From NCBI GenBank assembly GCA_902489645.1, contig CABUAW010000043.1, forward strand, positions 1-20,673: 20,673 nt of DNA, given 5' to 3'. Made by a program: the position numbers and the translations under genes. Origin of the DNA: an uncultured Lachnospiraceae bacterium (GTDB lineage Bacteria > Bacillota > Clostridia > Lachnospirales > Lachnospiraceae). The notes beneath the pieces were generated by a model. It was not told where the DNA came from and made no database searches. It was given only the letters and a program-made list of their open reading frames with translations. Within the stretch, counting starts at the first letter, position 1; the number at the start of each line of letters is the position of its first letter. Below, one piece after another: positions 1 through 5,773 of this stretch.

Positions 1-8
1 GGCTTCAT
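1..8 (-). CDS. Start codons of probable VirD4-like coupling ATPase gene (cut by window edge)
   Basis: An ATG at 8-6 overlaps the TGA stop of the PcfB-like gene (7-5) in the ATGA arrangement typical of translationally coupled genes. Only Met-Lys and most of a third codon (CC-, proline) are visible. In related elements the gene after PcfB encodes the TraG/VirD4 coupling ATPase, and from memory many of these start Met-Lys-Pro. The identity is inferred from context only, since the coding body is outside the window. Confidence 0.4.
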
Positions 9-481
9 AGCGATACCTCCCTGTCCTTGTTCTTGACCTTTGCCCGTTCCGCGTTCTTGCCCTGTGCGGCTTCTTTGAGCGTAGAGAGCAGCTTTCGGAT
101 AGAGGGCTTTTTCTCCTGTGTCAGCTTCTTTGCGGAAAACTCCTTAAAGGCTGCGGTCAGCACGTCCGCGTCCCGCCCTTTGAAGAACACAAGGTAGCGG
201 GGCGGGCTTTCCGTCGTGTCCTTTTTCAGCGCAAAGTCAATACCGTACTTTTTCGCTGTACTCTCAAAGGCTTTGATATTGCCCTCGGTTATCTCAATGT
301 TGGAAACGCCTGTGTTCTGCTTCATAAGCTGCTTTAGGCTCTGCTTGCCCTGCGGCGGTCTGGCAAGCTGCTTTTTGCCCTGTGCAAGCAGAGATTTCAT
401 AGCCTTTTGAAGCGTCTGCGCGGTCAGCTTCCCCGTCTTGATGTAAAGGGCTATGGTCTTTTCGTTGATTTCATCTTGCAA
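5..481 (-). CDS. PcfB family (DUF3801) conjugation accessory protein
   Basis: This 158-residue, lysine-rich soluble protein matches the DUF3801/PcfB family as I know it. PcfB of pCF10 is an accessory factor that works with the VirD4-type coupling protein PcfC to bring the relaxosome to the mating channel. The N-terminal half is helical and basic. The middle carries the hydrophobic stretch RYLVFFKGRDADVLTAAF, typical of the family's conserved core, and the last 40 residues are a charged tail. The start is a TTG at 481, chosen because AAAGGAGG lies 7 bases upstream. The stop overlaps the next gene's ATG, so the two are probably translated together. A terminator (522-549) separates it from the upstream gene pair, so a promoter of its own may lie in 482-521, although none is obvious. 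Confidence 0.8.
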   Translation of the reverse strand: MQDEINEKTIALYIKTGKLTAQTLQKAMKSLLAQGKKQLARPPQGKQSLKQLMKQNTGVSNIEITEGNIKAFESTAKKYGIDFALKKDTTESPPRYLVFFKGRDADVLTAAFKEFSAKKLTQEKKPSIRKLLSTLKEAAQGKNAERAKVKNKDREVSL

Positions 482-521
482 TCTGTGTCCTCCTTTCGCA
501 TGATGATAAGATTAAGGGCGT

Positions 522-549
522 AAAAAAGGACAGCCGTTTCATGCTGTCC
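522..549 (-). terminator. Rho-independent terminator after the rep/DUF5348 genes
   Basis: Read on the minus strand, a perfect 7-bp stem (GGACAGC paired with GCTGTCC, arms 549-543 and 534-528) with an 8-base loop is followed directly by six T residues (527-522). It lies 19 bases beyond the DUF5348 stop and before the PcfB gene, so it should end or attenuate transcripts from the replication gene pair before the transfer genes. Confidence 0.85.
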
Positions 550-568
550 CGTCACACCCAATATCTGA

Positions 569-793
569 TTAAATCCGTACCCGCAGCCCGTTAAGGTCGT
601 GCGCCCGCACTCCCACAAGATACCATTCCTGCGACGGGTTCATTTCAATCCGGGTCGGCTTCCATTTGCCCCGCACGAATACGTCAAAGCAATCGCCGCA
701 ATGCAGCCCGCCGTAATAGTCGGCAAGGTCAAAGCGAATGTCGTAGCGGTCAGCGGTTTCGTCAAAAATCAAAGCTCCTGTTTTCTGTGCCAT
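569..793 (-). CDS. DUF5348 family small protein of conjugative element
   Basis: This 74-residue acidic, aromatic-rich protein has the layout of DUF5348: an N-terminal strand (TGALIFDE), then a YDIRFDLADYYGGLHCGD core with adjacent tyrosines and a cysteine, and a C-terminal WYLVG...DLNGLRVRI strand. Members occur almost only on Firmicute conjugative and plasmid-like elements, next to replication genes, and no biochemical role is known to me. It starts at ATG 793 behind AAGGAGG and lies 27 bases after the replication initiator, so the two probably share a transcript that ends at the hairpin 522-549. Confidence 0.75.
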   Translation of the reverse strand: MAQKTGALIFDETADRYDIRFDLADYYGGLHCGDCFDVFVRGKWKPTRIEMNPSQEWYLVGVRAHDLNGLRVRI

Positions 794-820
794 AAAAAAT
801 CCTCCTTGTGATTTTGATGT

Positions 821-1810
821 TTACAGGCTTTCGCCCGGTCTGCATGAATAATAGTCGGGGTCGCCGTACTTCGGTTTCTTTGGTGCCAGTGCGCCGCTCG
901 CCATGTCGTGAGCGACAAGGGAAGTGTAATAATTCCCGATTGTGGACGGGGCATTGAACAGTACCGCCCGTAGATACTGTTTGATGTTGCGGATTTTGGT
1001 GGTGTTCTCGCTCATACAGTCAAGGACAAAGCGGATATGCTCGCTGTCAAGTTTCATAAACTTTGCTTTTACAAGCTCTGCCGGATAATCGTCCCCCGCA
1101 ATGCGGATAGTCTTTCGTGCGGTGCATACCGTTTCAAGCATGAGGTCAACAATCTCGTCCAGACGGTCTTTGTCAAGGCTCCTGTCCTGCACAAGAATGT
1201 CATAGCTGATGTTGTCCTTGATGATTTCCTCGTAAATATCAAACGCGCTCTGTGCTGCCGCTTCCTTTCGCTTCCGTTCCGGCGGCTCTGCCGCTGTGTC
1301 CTCCAAAGGAGAGGGGTAAGGGGAAAGGATAGGAATGGAATGGGTACTTAATCCCTCTGTAATTGATTTTTCTTTTTTTGATAAGTCAGTCTTTTGTATA
1401 TCTTTATTTATTTGCGTTGGATTTTCCGTCGTCGGTTTATCCGTTGTCGGATTTTCCAATATCGGCTTATCCGCTGTTGAATTTTCCAATATCGGGTTTT
1501 CCAACTCCGGCGGGGTCTGCGGCTGCTCGTAAATGGTGTATTCAATGGCGGTCATTTTGCCTTTATCGTCGCGTCCTTGTCGCCTTGTGATATATCCGGC
1601 TTTTTCAAGCTCCCATACGGCGGTGCGGATAGCGTCGATACTTTCCCGGTTGATATGAGATAGCCCCGCAAGGGTATAATCCCAATCCTCCGGCAAGGAC
1701 AGCATTTGCGATAACAGCCCTTTTGCCTTTAAGGTCAGTTCCTTGTTGCGTAAGTGGTGGTTGCTCATTACGGTATAGCCCTTGTTGCGTTCTACTCTGA
1801 AAACTGCCAT
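821..1810 (-). CDS. Replication initiator / replisome-organiser-like protein (N-terminal wHTH, C-terminal DUF6017)
   Basis: This 329-residue protein has three parts. Residues 1-100 form a winged-helix DNA-binding domain opening MAVFRVERNKGYTVMSNHHL, a start widely seen in element-borne RepA/replisome-organiser proteins. Residues about 101-190 are a Pro/Thr/Asn-rich linker with a 10-residue tandem repeat. Residues about 190-315 resemble DUF6017, a helical domain with a YLRAVLFNAP motif reminiscent of DnaD-like primosomal proteins. It probably binds the element's origin and loads replication proteins so that the excised circle is maintained during transfer. The start is ATG 1810 with AAAGGAG 10 bases upstream. 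The repeat-dense DNA just upstream (1835-1952) is a plausible binding target. Family assignment is good, but the origin function is inferred. Confidence 0.8.
   Translation of the reverse strand: MAVFRVERNKGYTVMSNHHLRNKELTLKAKGLLSQMLSLPEDWDYTLAGLSHINRESIDAIRTAVWELEKAGYITRRQGRDDKGKMTAIEYTIYEQPQTPPELENPILENSTADKPILENPTTDKPTTENPTQINKDIQKTDLSKKEKSITEGLSTHSIPILSPYPSPLEDTAAEPPERKRKEAAAQSAFDIYEEIIKDNISYDILVQDRSLDKDRLDEIVDLMLETVCTARKTIRIAGDDYPAELVKAKFMKLDSEHIRFVLDCMSENTTKIRNIKQYLRAVLFNAPSTIGNYYTSLVAHDMASGALAPKKPKYGDPDYYSCRPGESL
1419..1508 (+). repeat. Three imperfect 30-bp tandem repeats inside the replication initiator gene
   Basis: Units 1419-1448, 1449-1478 and 1479-1508 each begin with GGATTTTCC or GAATTTTCC. 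Units 1 and 2 continue to TTATCCG, and unit 3 diverges after its middle. On the coding (minus) strand they encode 10-residue repeats of the type DKPILENPTT in the linker between the DNA-binding and C-terminal domains. The period is a multiple of three, so copy number can change without a frameshift. Confidence 0.8.
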
Positions 1811-1834
1811 AGTACATAGCTCCTTTGCTGTGGA

Positions 1835-1952
1835 TTTGTTACGCAGTAGAAACGCGATTTTGAGGGAAAAGGTATAAATCCTTTACCCGCCGCAAAACGC
1901 GCCCGCAAAGCGGTATAAATCAAGGTTTTTTCTGCCCCTACTGCGTAACAAA
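1835..1952. repeat. 15-bp inverted repeat enclosing an iteron-like region (candidate element origin or recombination accessory site)
   Basis: TTTGTTACGCAGTAG at 1835-1849 is perfectly inverted at 1938-1952. Between the arms lie a 10-bp direct repeat GGTATAAATC (1871-1880 and 1912-1921) and a repeated AAACGCG (1850-1856 and 1895-1901). The core TTACGCAGT occurs a third time at the element end (2070-2078). The region lies directly upstream of the replication initiator. It could be the element's replication origin, an operator for the initiator gene, or a recombination-factor site. The repeats are certain and the function is inferred. Confidence 0.65.
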
Positions 1953-1959
1953 GGGCATG

Positions 1960-2007
1960 AAAAAAGCGGCGTTCCTATCTTCCCATAAGGGAATTAGTAA
2001 ACGCCGC
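1960..2007 (-). terminator. Rho-independent terminator near the element end, facing incoming cotJ transcription
   Basis: On the minus strand GCGGCGTT (2007-2000) pairs with AACGCCGC (1973-1966). An inner stem TTCCC/GGGAA (1993-1989 with 1984-1980) extends it, and six T residues (1965-1960) follow. Transcripts running from the cotJ operon across the junction should stop here before reaching the element's replication gene. Confidence 0.75.
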
Positions 2008-2069
2008 CTGTGCGGTACGTTATTATGTTTTGAGGGGGCTTGTCCTATCTTATTTGCGATATGTTGTTC

Positions 2070-2087
2070 TTACGCAGTCGTACCATC
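2070..2087. other. Element/chromosome junction (attachment site) within cotJC
   Basis: Read on the minus strand, cotJC sequence ends ...Met-Ala-Ala and then a GAT codon (2087-2085). CotJC proteins usually have a Glu there (Ala-Ala-Glu-Gln-Lys-Ala-Arg), so the chromosomal part plausibly ends at the GA of that codon, followed by element DNA TGGTACGACTGCGTAA. A GA core dinucleotide would suit a large serine recombinase such as TndX/TnpX, but a tyrosine integrase is not excluded. The element side carries the imperfect palindrome TACGCAGTCGTA (2071-2082). The junction is clear from the protein break, while the exact crossover base is inferred. Confidence 0.6.
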
Positions 2088-2492
2088 TGCGGCCATATCT
2101 TCGAATAAGTCGGTAATCGGGTCGCCTTTGGACTGAAATTCGCAGGCGTTGAATGGGACGCCGCCTGCGGCTTGCGGCCAGATACCGATGGTGTGGTCAA
2201 CATAGTATTTATCGAAACCATATTTTTTAATTTCTTCCATCGATAAGTTTCGGGTAAGCTGGGTGACAATGGTAGCGACCATTTCCAGATGGGCCAGCTC
2301 TTCGGTTCCGATGTCAGTCAGCATACCCATGGCCTGACGGTTCGGCATGGCGAAACGCTGGGAGAGATAACGCATGGAAGCGCCCATTTCACCGTCCGGG
2401 CCTCCGTATTGGCTCATGATTACCTGAGCAATCTGAGCATTCGGCTGAGTAATATTTACCGGATATTGCAATCGTTTCTCATAGTTCCACAT
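2070..2492 (-). pseudogene. cotJC: Spore coat protein CotJC (manganese catalase family), 3' end replaced by the element
   Basis: The 140 visible codons match the first three quarters of CotJC, a ferritin-fold manganese-catalase-like protein of the spore coat. The family features GGPDGEMGASMRYLSQR (first metal-ligand helix) and DIGTEELAHLEM (second ligand helix with Glu and His) are present. Full proteins are about 190 residues. The third and fourth helices, with the remaining Glu and the EIVHxQRF-type Glu/His ligands, are missing because the element begins at the GAT codon 2087-2085 and gives a Gly-Thr-Thr-Ala-stop tail. The start is ATG 2492, with GGAGG about 9 bases upstream, inside the end of cotJB (37-bp overlap). 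The gene should be non-functional while the element is in place, and precise excision would restore it. Confidence 0.9.
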
Positions 2493-2767
2493 GAACAACT
2501 GCCTCCTTCCCAGGGCCATTTTTGATGAATCCACTCCCAGGAATTGCTGGCAGTGTCGTTAGCGGTGTCAATGGTTAAAGGGCCGAAACGGCGGGCGTAT
2601 TCTTTCAGCGCCCTGTTGCGGAGTTCGCTGTGTTCATGAAAATAGGCAAGCGCTTCCTGATTTTTCGGATGGGAGTCAAGAAACAGGGTGATATCATTCA
2701 CAGCAAAGCTGACTTTATTAATATAATCAAATAATTGGGATTGGGAAAGTTGACATAAATTTCTCAT
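2456..2767 (-). CDS. cotJB: Spore coat protein CotJB
   Basis: This 103-residue protein belongs to the CotJB family, an inner spore-coat protein made in the mother cell together with CotJA and CotJC. Supporting features are the central LFLDSHPKNQEALAYFHEH segment (family pattern LDTHPxxxEALxYY), RFGPLTID, and the closing WEWIHQKWPWEGG, where the tryptophan-proline block is diagnostic. ATG 2767 is chosen over the upstream GTG 2776 because it overlaps the cotJA stop as ATGA and has AGAGG 8 bases upstream. The C-terminus extends about 14 residues (Cys-rich, then basic) past the usual end and overlaps cotJC, which is compatible with translational coupling. Confidence 0.9.
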   Translation of the reverse strand: MRNLCQLSQSQLFDYINKVSFAVNDITLFLDSHPKNQEALAYFHEHSELRNRALKEYARRFGPLTIDTANDTASNSWEWIHQKWPWEGGSCSCGTMRNDCNIR

Positions 2768-2988
2768 CGCACACACCTCTTTCCGCAGAATGGTTTGTGA
2801 AGTTCAGGGAAAATAGTGCCGACGTCCAGACTTCGGTTCAGGTCAAATGTTGTCTGAAAGGTCTGCATTGGCACATAGGCCATAGCGATGGGAAAGGTGC
2901 TGATATTTTCACAGGCCGGCGCCGCCGGAGCCGGCATAGGCCGGTTCATCGTCTGGCAGCACGGAGCCATATTTTGTCGGTAATTCAT
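2764..2988 (-). CDS. cotJA: Spore coat-associated protein CotJA
   Basis: This 74-residue protein has the CotJA core at its C-terminal half: FPIAMAYVPMQTFQTTFD followed by GTIFPELHKPFCGKRC, where TIFPEL.KPF is the family hallmark. CotJA is needed for assembly of CotJC into the spore coat in Bacillus. The N-terminal 30 residues are Met/Pro/Ala-rich and low in complexity. ATG 2988 is chosen because AAAGGAG lies just upstream. In-frame ATGs further upstream (3015, 3123) would run through the candidate sigma-E promoter. It is the first gene of cotJABC, 70 bases after the lipid kinase. Confidence 0.9.
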   Translation of the reverse strand: MNYRQNMAPCCQTMNRPMPAPAAPACENISTFPIAMAYVPMQTFQTTFDLNRSLDVGTIFPELHKPFCGKRCVR

Positions 2989-3024
2989 AAAAGCTCCTTT
3001 CGGAGAATAGCTCATTTTACTATT

Positions 3025-3032
3025 AATGTATG
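3025..3032 (-). promoter_or_regulatory. Candidate sigma-E -10 element for the cotJ operon
   Basis: On the minus strand CATACATT lies 36 bases before the cotJA start. It fits the known sigma-E -10 consensus CATACAnT, and Bacillus cotJ is a mother-cell sigma-E operon. No convincing sigma-E -35 is visible at the expected 14-15 bp spacing (the sequence there is T-rich), so the call rests on the -10 and the context. Confidence 0.45.
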
Positions 3033-3058
3033 AAAACCGAAAAAAAGTGTGAAAATGT

Positions 3059-3943
3059 TTAAATAATGATTTGAAGAGCGTCATGTATGTTCTGGATATG
3101 AATTTCCTTACTTCCCGGCGCATATTCGCCGTCCAGCGTCCACGGAATTTCGGTTTCCGGGTAAATGTCTACCGAATTGGCCTGGAAGAATGTGATGACA
3201 TCCGGGTCATAGGACTGGGTGTTGATAGAAACGACGATTTTGGTCAAATCAATGAGTGTCTTTGGCATTTTGATGAGCATGACTTCAAACAGACCGTCAT
3301 TAAAATCAACAAGCTCTTTGTTCAAACGAATCATACCGCCGATGGACGTGGAGTTGCAGACGGCTCCCCAGATATAGTTATCTTCCATGACCGTATCGCC
3401 GTGGACAATTTTCATAGGACATGGCTCGATGGCGGAAAGGTCTTTAACGCCCTCTAAAATATAGGCCAGATGCCCGAGACGGTTTTTCAAAGACTGGGGT
3501 GTATTATAAGAGGTTTCCGTAAAGGCGCCGAAAGAGGCCACATAGGAAAAATACAGTTTGTTAAAACCGCCGATATCTATTTTACGCGGGGAGCCTGTCA
3601 TAATCTGGTGGGCAATATCCACGGAATTTCCGTTCAGGCCGATACCGCGGGCAAAATCGTTGGTACTTCCGGAAGGAATATAACCGACGACCGGACGGTT
3701 TTTAGCGGGAACAAGGGTAGATACCATTCCGTTAAACGTGCCGTCGCCGCCGCAGCAGACAACCAAATCATAACAAATATCTCCGTTTAAGGCTTCTTTG
3801 ACGGCATCAGAAATATATTTGGTGACATTTAAGGTTAAGTCGTAACCGGCCTCACAGAAAATCTGGCAAACTTCCAAAAGGCTGTCTTTAATTTTTACAG
3901 TGCCAGAACTCGGGTTGACAATAAAAAGTATACGTTTCTTCAT
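3059..3943 (-). CDS. Diacylglycerol/lipid kinase, YegS/BmrU (DagK) family
   Basis: This 294-residue soluble kinase has the DAGK-catalytic fold. The N-terminal strand and P-loop-like ILFIVNPSSGTVK (residues 5-17) are followed by the nucleotide-binding GGDGT motif (65-69) and PSGSTNDFAR (90-99). The C-terminal LDGE (270-273) supplies the catalytic Asp271 and acidic Glu273, at the same positions as in Staphylococcus DgkB. Such enzymes phosphorylate diacylglycerol or related lipids at the inner membrane face to recycle lipid head-group by-products. The start ATG 3943 has a strong GAAGGAGG. A candidate sigma-A promoter lies at 4031-4003. It precedes cotJA by 70 bases on the same strand without an obvious terminator, so read-through into cotJ is possible. 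The exact lipid substrate cannot be told. Confidence 0.88.
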   Translation of the reverse strand: MKKRILFIVNPSSGTVKIKDSLLEVCQIFCEAGYDLTLNVTKYISDAVKEALNGDICYDLVVCCGGDGTFNGMVSTLVPAKNRPVVGYIPSGSTNDFARGIGLNGNSVDIAHQIMTGSPRKIDIGGFNKLYFSYVASFGAFTETSYNTPQSLKNRLGHLAYILEGVKDLSAIEPCPMKIVHGDTVMEDNYIWGAVCNSTSIGGMIRLNKELVDFNDGLFEVMLIKMPKTLIDLTKIVVSINTQSYDPDVITFFQANSVDIYPETEIPWTLDGEYAPGSKEIHIQNIHDALQIII

Positions 3944-4002
3944 GATGATGAACCTCCTTCAGGCTTTGCGGCATCCTTTATCCGGGTGCAAAGTATACGA
4001 CC

Positions 4003-4031
4003 ATTATATATCATTTTGCCGTTGGTGGCTA
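4003..4031 (-). promoter_or_regulatory. Candidate sigma-A promoter of the lipid kinase gene
   Basis: On the minus strand a perfect TATAAT (4008-4003) lies 17 bp after TAGCCA (4031-4026, 4 of 6 match to TTGACA). It is divergent from the aspartokinase promoter 23 bp away and would give a leader of about 55 bases. Confidence 0.5.
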
Positions 4032-4053
4032 CTATAAGTTTTGTAAGAAAGCG

Positions 4054-4081
4054 TTGACAAATGGGGATTCTGTTATATAAT
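4054..4081 (+). promoter_or_regulatory. Sigma-A promoter of the aspartokinase gene
   Basis: TTGACA (4054-4059) and TATAAT (4076-4081) are both perfect consensus hexamers with 16-bp spacing. The leader to the start codon is only about 30 bases, too short for a lysine riboswitch, so repression at the level of the leader is unlikely. Confidence 0.85.
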
Positions 4082-4119
4082 TTTAGAAAGCAAGAGAATA
4101 TTATTTGGAGGCTATTCAG

Positions 4120-5439
4120 ATGAAAAAGGTGGTAAAGTTCGGAGGCAGTTCTCTGGCCAGCGCCGAACAGTTTAAAAAGGTAGGGAATATTATAAAAAGC
4201 GACCCGGACAGAAAGTATGTGATTCCATCCGCACCGGGGAAACGTTTTGCAAAGGACATTAAGGTGACCGATATGCTTTACCGTTGTTATGAAACGGCTG
4301 TAGCCGGAGAGGATTTCGGAGAACTTCTCGGGCAGATTAAAGCGCGGTATAACGAGATTATTCAGGGCTTATCTCTGGATATGTCGTTAGAGGACGAGTT
4401 TAAGACCATTGAAACGGCCTTTAAAAATAAAGAAGGTATTGATTACGCAGCCTCCAGAGGAGAATACTTAAACGGCCTTGTCATGGCGAAATATCTGGAT
4501 TATGAATTTATTGACCCGGCGAAATACATTTTCTTCCGCAAAGACGGACGTCTGGACCAGGAAAAGACATACGGCGCCCTTGGAAAGAAGCTGAATAAGG
4601 CGGAAAGGGCCGTCATTCCGGGATTTTATGGCTGTGGCGCCGATGGAAAGGTTCAGACCTTCTCCCGCGGCGGTTCCGATGTTACCGGCTCTGTTGTAGC
4701 CAAAGCGGTGCTGGCGGATATTTATGAGAACTGGACCGATGTTTCCGGGGTACTTGTAGCGGACCCGCGGATTATTGAGAATCCGAAGCCGATTCATACG
4801 GTAACTTATAAAGAATTACGTGAGCTTTCTTATATGGGAGCCAGCGTTCTTCATGAGGATGCGATTTTCCCTGTACGTACGGAAGGTATTCCGATTAATA
4901 TCCGAAATACCAATGCACCGGAGGACCCGGGAACATTTATCGTTGAGAGTACCTGCGTAAAGCCGGAATATACGATTACCGGTATTGCCGGAAAGAAAGG
5001 CTTTGTGTCGATTACTATTGAAAAAGATATGATGAATGCACAGGTTGGTTTTGGCCGCCGTGTGCTTGAAGCATTTGAAAAGGAAGGCGTTTCCTTTGAA
5101 CATATGCCGTCCGGCATTGATACTTTGACCGTTTTTGTGCATCAGGATGAGTTCCAGGAGAAGGAACAGGCGGTTCTTGCCAATCTGCATCGTGCGGTTC
5201 ATCCGGATTCCATAGAGATGGAGGGCGATTTGGCCCTGGTCGCTGTTGTCGGACGGGGGATGAAAGCGACCCGCGGTACAGCCGGAAGAATTTTTTCGGC
5301 GCTGGCCCATGCGAATGTCAATGTTAAAATGATTGACCAGGGTTCCAGCGAGCTGAATATCATTATCGGTGTTCAGGATAAGGATTTTGAAGCCGCCATC
5401 AAGGCAATTTACGATATTTTTGTGACTATTCGTCTCTAA
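4120..5439 (+). CDS. Aspartate kinase (monofunctional, two C-terminal ACT domains)
   Basis: This 439-residue enzyme phosphorylates aspartate to aspartyl-4-phosphate, the entry step to lysine, diaminopimelate, threonine and methionine. KFGGSSLA (6-13) is the aspartokinase signature. Further along are the APGKR segment, FSRGGSDVTG and DVSGVLVADPRI, which form the substrate and ATP sites, and ELSYMGASVLHEDAI. Two ACT-type segments follow, from about residue 305 and about 375 (VAVVGRGMKATRGTAGRIF ... SSELNIIIGV), so feedback inhibition by lysine and/or threonine is expected. ATG 4120 is chosen over TTG 4105 because that TTG lies within the TTGGAGG ribosome site 8 bases upstream. It stands alone behind a consensus promoter, with no homoserine dehydrogenase fusion. 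Whether it serves general biosynthesis or sporulation dipicolinate supply cannot be told. Confidence 0.93.
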   Translation: MKKVVKFGGSSLASAEQFKKVGNIIKSDPDRKYVIPSAPGKRFAKDIKVTDMLYRCYETAVAGEDFGELLGQIKARYNEIIQGLSLDMSLEDEFKTIETAFKNKEGIDYAASRGEYLNGLVMAKYLDYEFIDPAKYIFFRKDGRLDQEKTYGALGKKLNKAERAVIPGFYGCGADGKVQTFSRGGSDVTGSVVAKAVLADIYENWTDVSGVLVADPRIIENPKPIHTVTYKELRELSYMGASVLHEDAIFPVRTEGIPINIRNTNAPEDPGTFIVESTCVKPEYTITGIAGKKGFVSITIEKDMMNAQVGFGRRVLEAFEKEGVSFEHMPSGIDTLTVFVHQDEFQEKEQAVLANLHRAVHPDSIEMEGDLALVAVVGRGMKATRGTAGRIFSALAHANVNVKMIDQGSSELNIIIGVQDKDFEAAIKAIYDIFVTIRL

Positions 5440-5476
5440 GTCCGTTTTATGGGACACTGAATCCTTTAAAATGAGA

Positions 5477-5496
5477 CCATCTTAATGAAAAGGTGG
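5477..5496 (+). promoter_or_regulatory. Hairpin that could hide the ribosome site of the small protein
   Basis: CCATCTT (5477-5483) can pair with AAGGTGG (5490-5496) with one wobble pair and a 6-base loop. The 3' arm contains the likely ribosome-binding site GGTGG of the 33-residue ORF, which starts 8 bases later. The pairing is visible; a regulatory role is inference. Confidence 0.3.
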
Positions 5497-5504
5497 TTGA
5501 TAAC

Positions 5505-5606
5505 ATGAAAGGATATGCAGTGACAGAGGGATATATGGGATTGGTTGAAGGTAAATATATGTTATTTGCCAGCGAAGCCGATTATAGAGAATATCTGGAA
5601 GATTAA
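5505..5606 (+). CDS. Small conserved-type protein, 33 residues, unknown function
   Basis: ATG 5505 behind AAGGTGG opens a 33-codon frame ending in TAA at 5604-5606. The product is rich in Tyr, Gly and Glu. It has a GYMGLVEGKYMLFA segment followed by a SEADYREYLED tail. I recall similar tiny Lachnospiraceae proteins with a GYMG...Y.LFA.E.EY.EY pattern, but I cannot verify that here and no function is known to me. There is no signal peptide or membrane segment. It lies between aspartokinase and a terminator at 5631-5686, so it may ride on the aspartokinase transcript or be a separate short mRNA. Confidence 0.6.
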   Translation: MKGYAVTEGYMGLVEGKYMLFASEADYREYLED

Positions 5607-5630
5607 CATAAGATAATATGATACGGACAG

Positions 5631-5686
5631 GATGCCGTCGGTGATTTCTCCGAAGCTTTGAGCGGGGAATGAAGGCGGCATCTTTT
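5631..5686 (+). terminator. Two-tier rho-independent terminator after the small ORF
   Basis: GATGCCG (5631-5637) pairs with CGGCATC (5676-5682). Inside it TTCTCCG pairs with CGGGGAA with one wobble pair around a 10-base loop. TTTT follows. It ends the aspartokinase/small-protein transcript just before the next promoter. Confidence 0.7.
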
Positions 5687-5687
5687 C

Positions 5688-5716
5688 TTGACATGAGTAC
5701 GTTTTCGTGTTACCAT
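5688..5716 (+). promoter_or_regulatory. Candidate sigma-A promoter of the amino-acid importer operon
   Basis: TTGACA (5688-5693) immediately follows the terminator T-run. TACCAT lies 17 bp downstream (5711-5716, 4 of 6 match to TATAAT). The leader of about 50 bases has no recognisable riboswitch. Confidence 0.55.
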
Positions 5717-5773
5717 GATAAAGTGTTATATGAATAAAAAAATAAATCATTGATGAATTTGGGAGGAAAAATC

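Larger units (their letters stand above)
1..2086. mobile_element. End segment of an integrative conjugative element inserted in cotJC
   Basis: Four minus-strand genes typical of Firmicute conjugative elements (probable VirD4 start, PcfB/DUF3801, DUF5348, DUF6017 replication initiator) lie next to each other and stop abruptly where the spore-coat gene cotJC loses its homology. The order from the element end inwards (replication protein, small protein, PcfB, coupling ATPase) resembles one side of Tn1549- and CTn-like elements. The recombinase, relaxase and cargo genes must lie beyond base 1. The right boundary is placed at about 2085-2087 because cotJC keeps family-like sequence up to its Met-Ala-Ala residues and then runs into a foreign Gly-Thr-Thr-Ala-stop tail. 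The exact boundary could be off by a few bases because the other end is not visible. Confidence 0.85.

Noticed and set aside
1419..1508. Possible CRISPR-like array (30-bp repeats)
   Set aside because: The units abut without spacers and encode an in-frame protein repeat within the initiator gene.
2868..2890. TGGCAC followed by GC-containing sequence as a sigma-54 promoter
   Set aside because: The -12 element does not read TTGC at the required spacing, and it lies inside cotJA coding DNA.
2764..3123. Longer 119-codon version of cotJA
   Set aside because: The upstream codons cross the candidate sigma-E promoter and the lipid kinase stop. ATG 2988 has the ribosome site and matches the family length.
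4082..4119. Possible lysine riboswitch before aspartokinase
   Set aside because: A consensus promoter leaves a leader of only about 30 bases, far shorter than a lysine riboswitch.
4816..5457. Open frame of 213 codons on the minus strand
   Set aside because: It lies wholly antisense to the aspartokinase gene, has no ribosome site, and its product shows no recognisable domain. The plus-strand frame has all family motifs.
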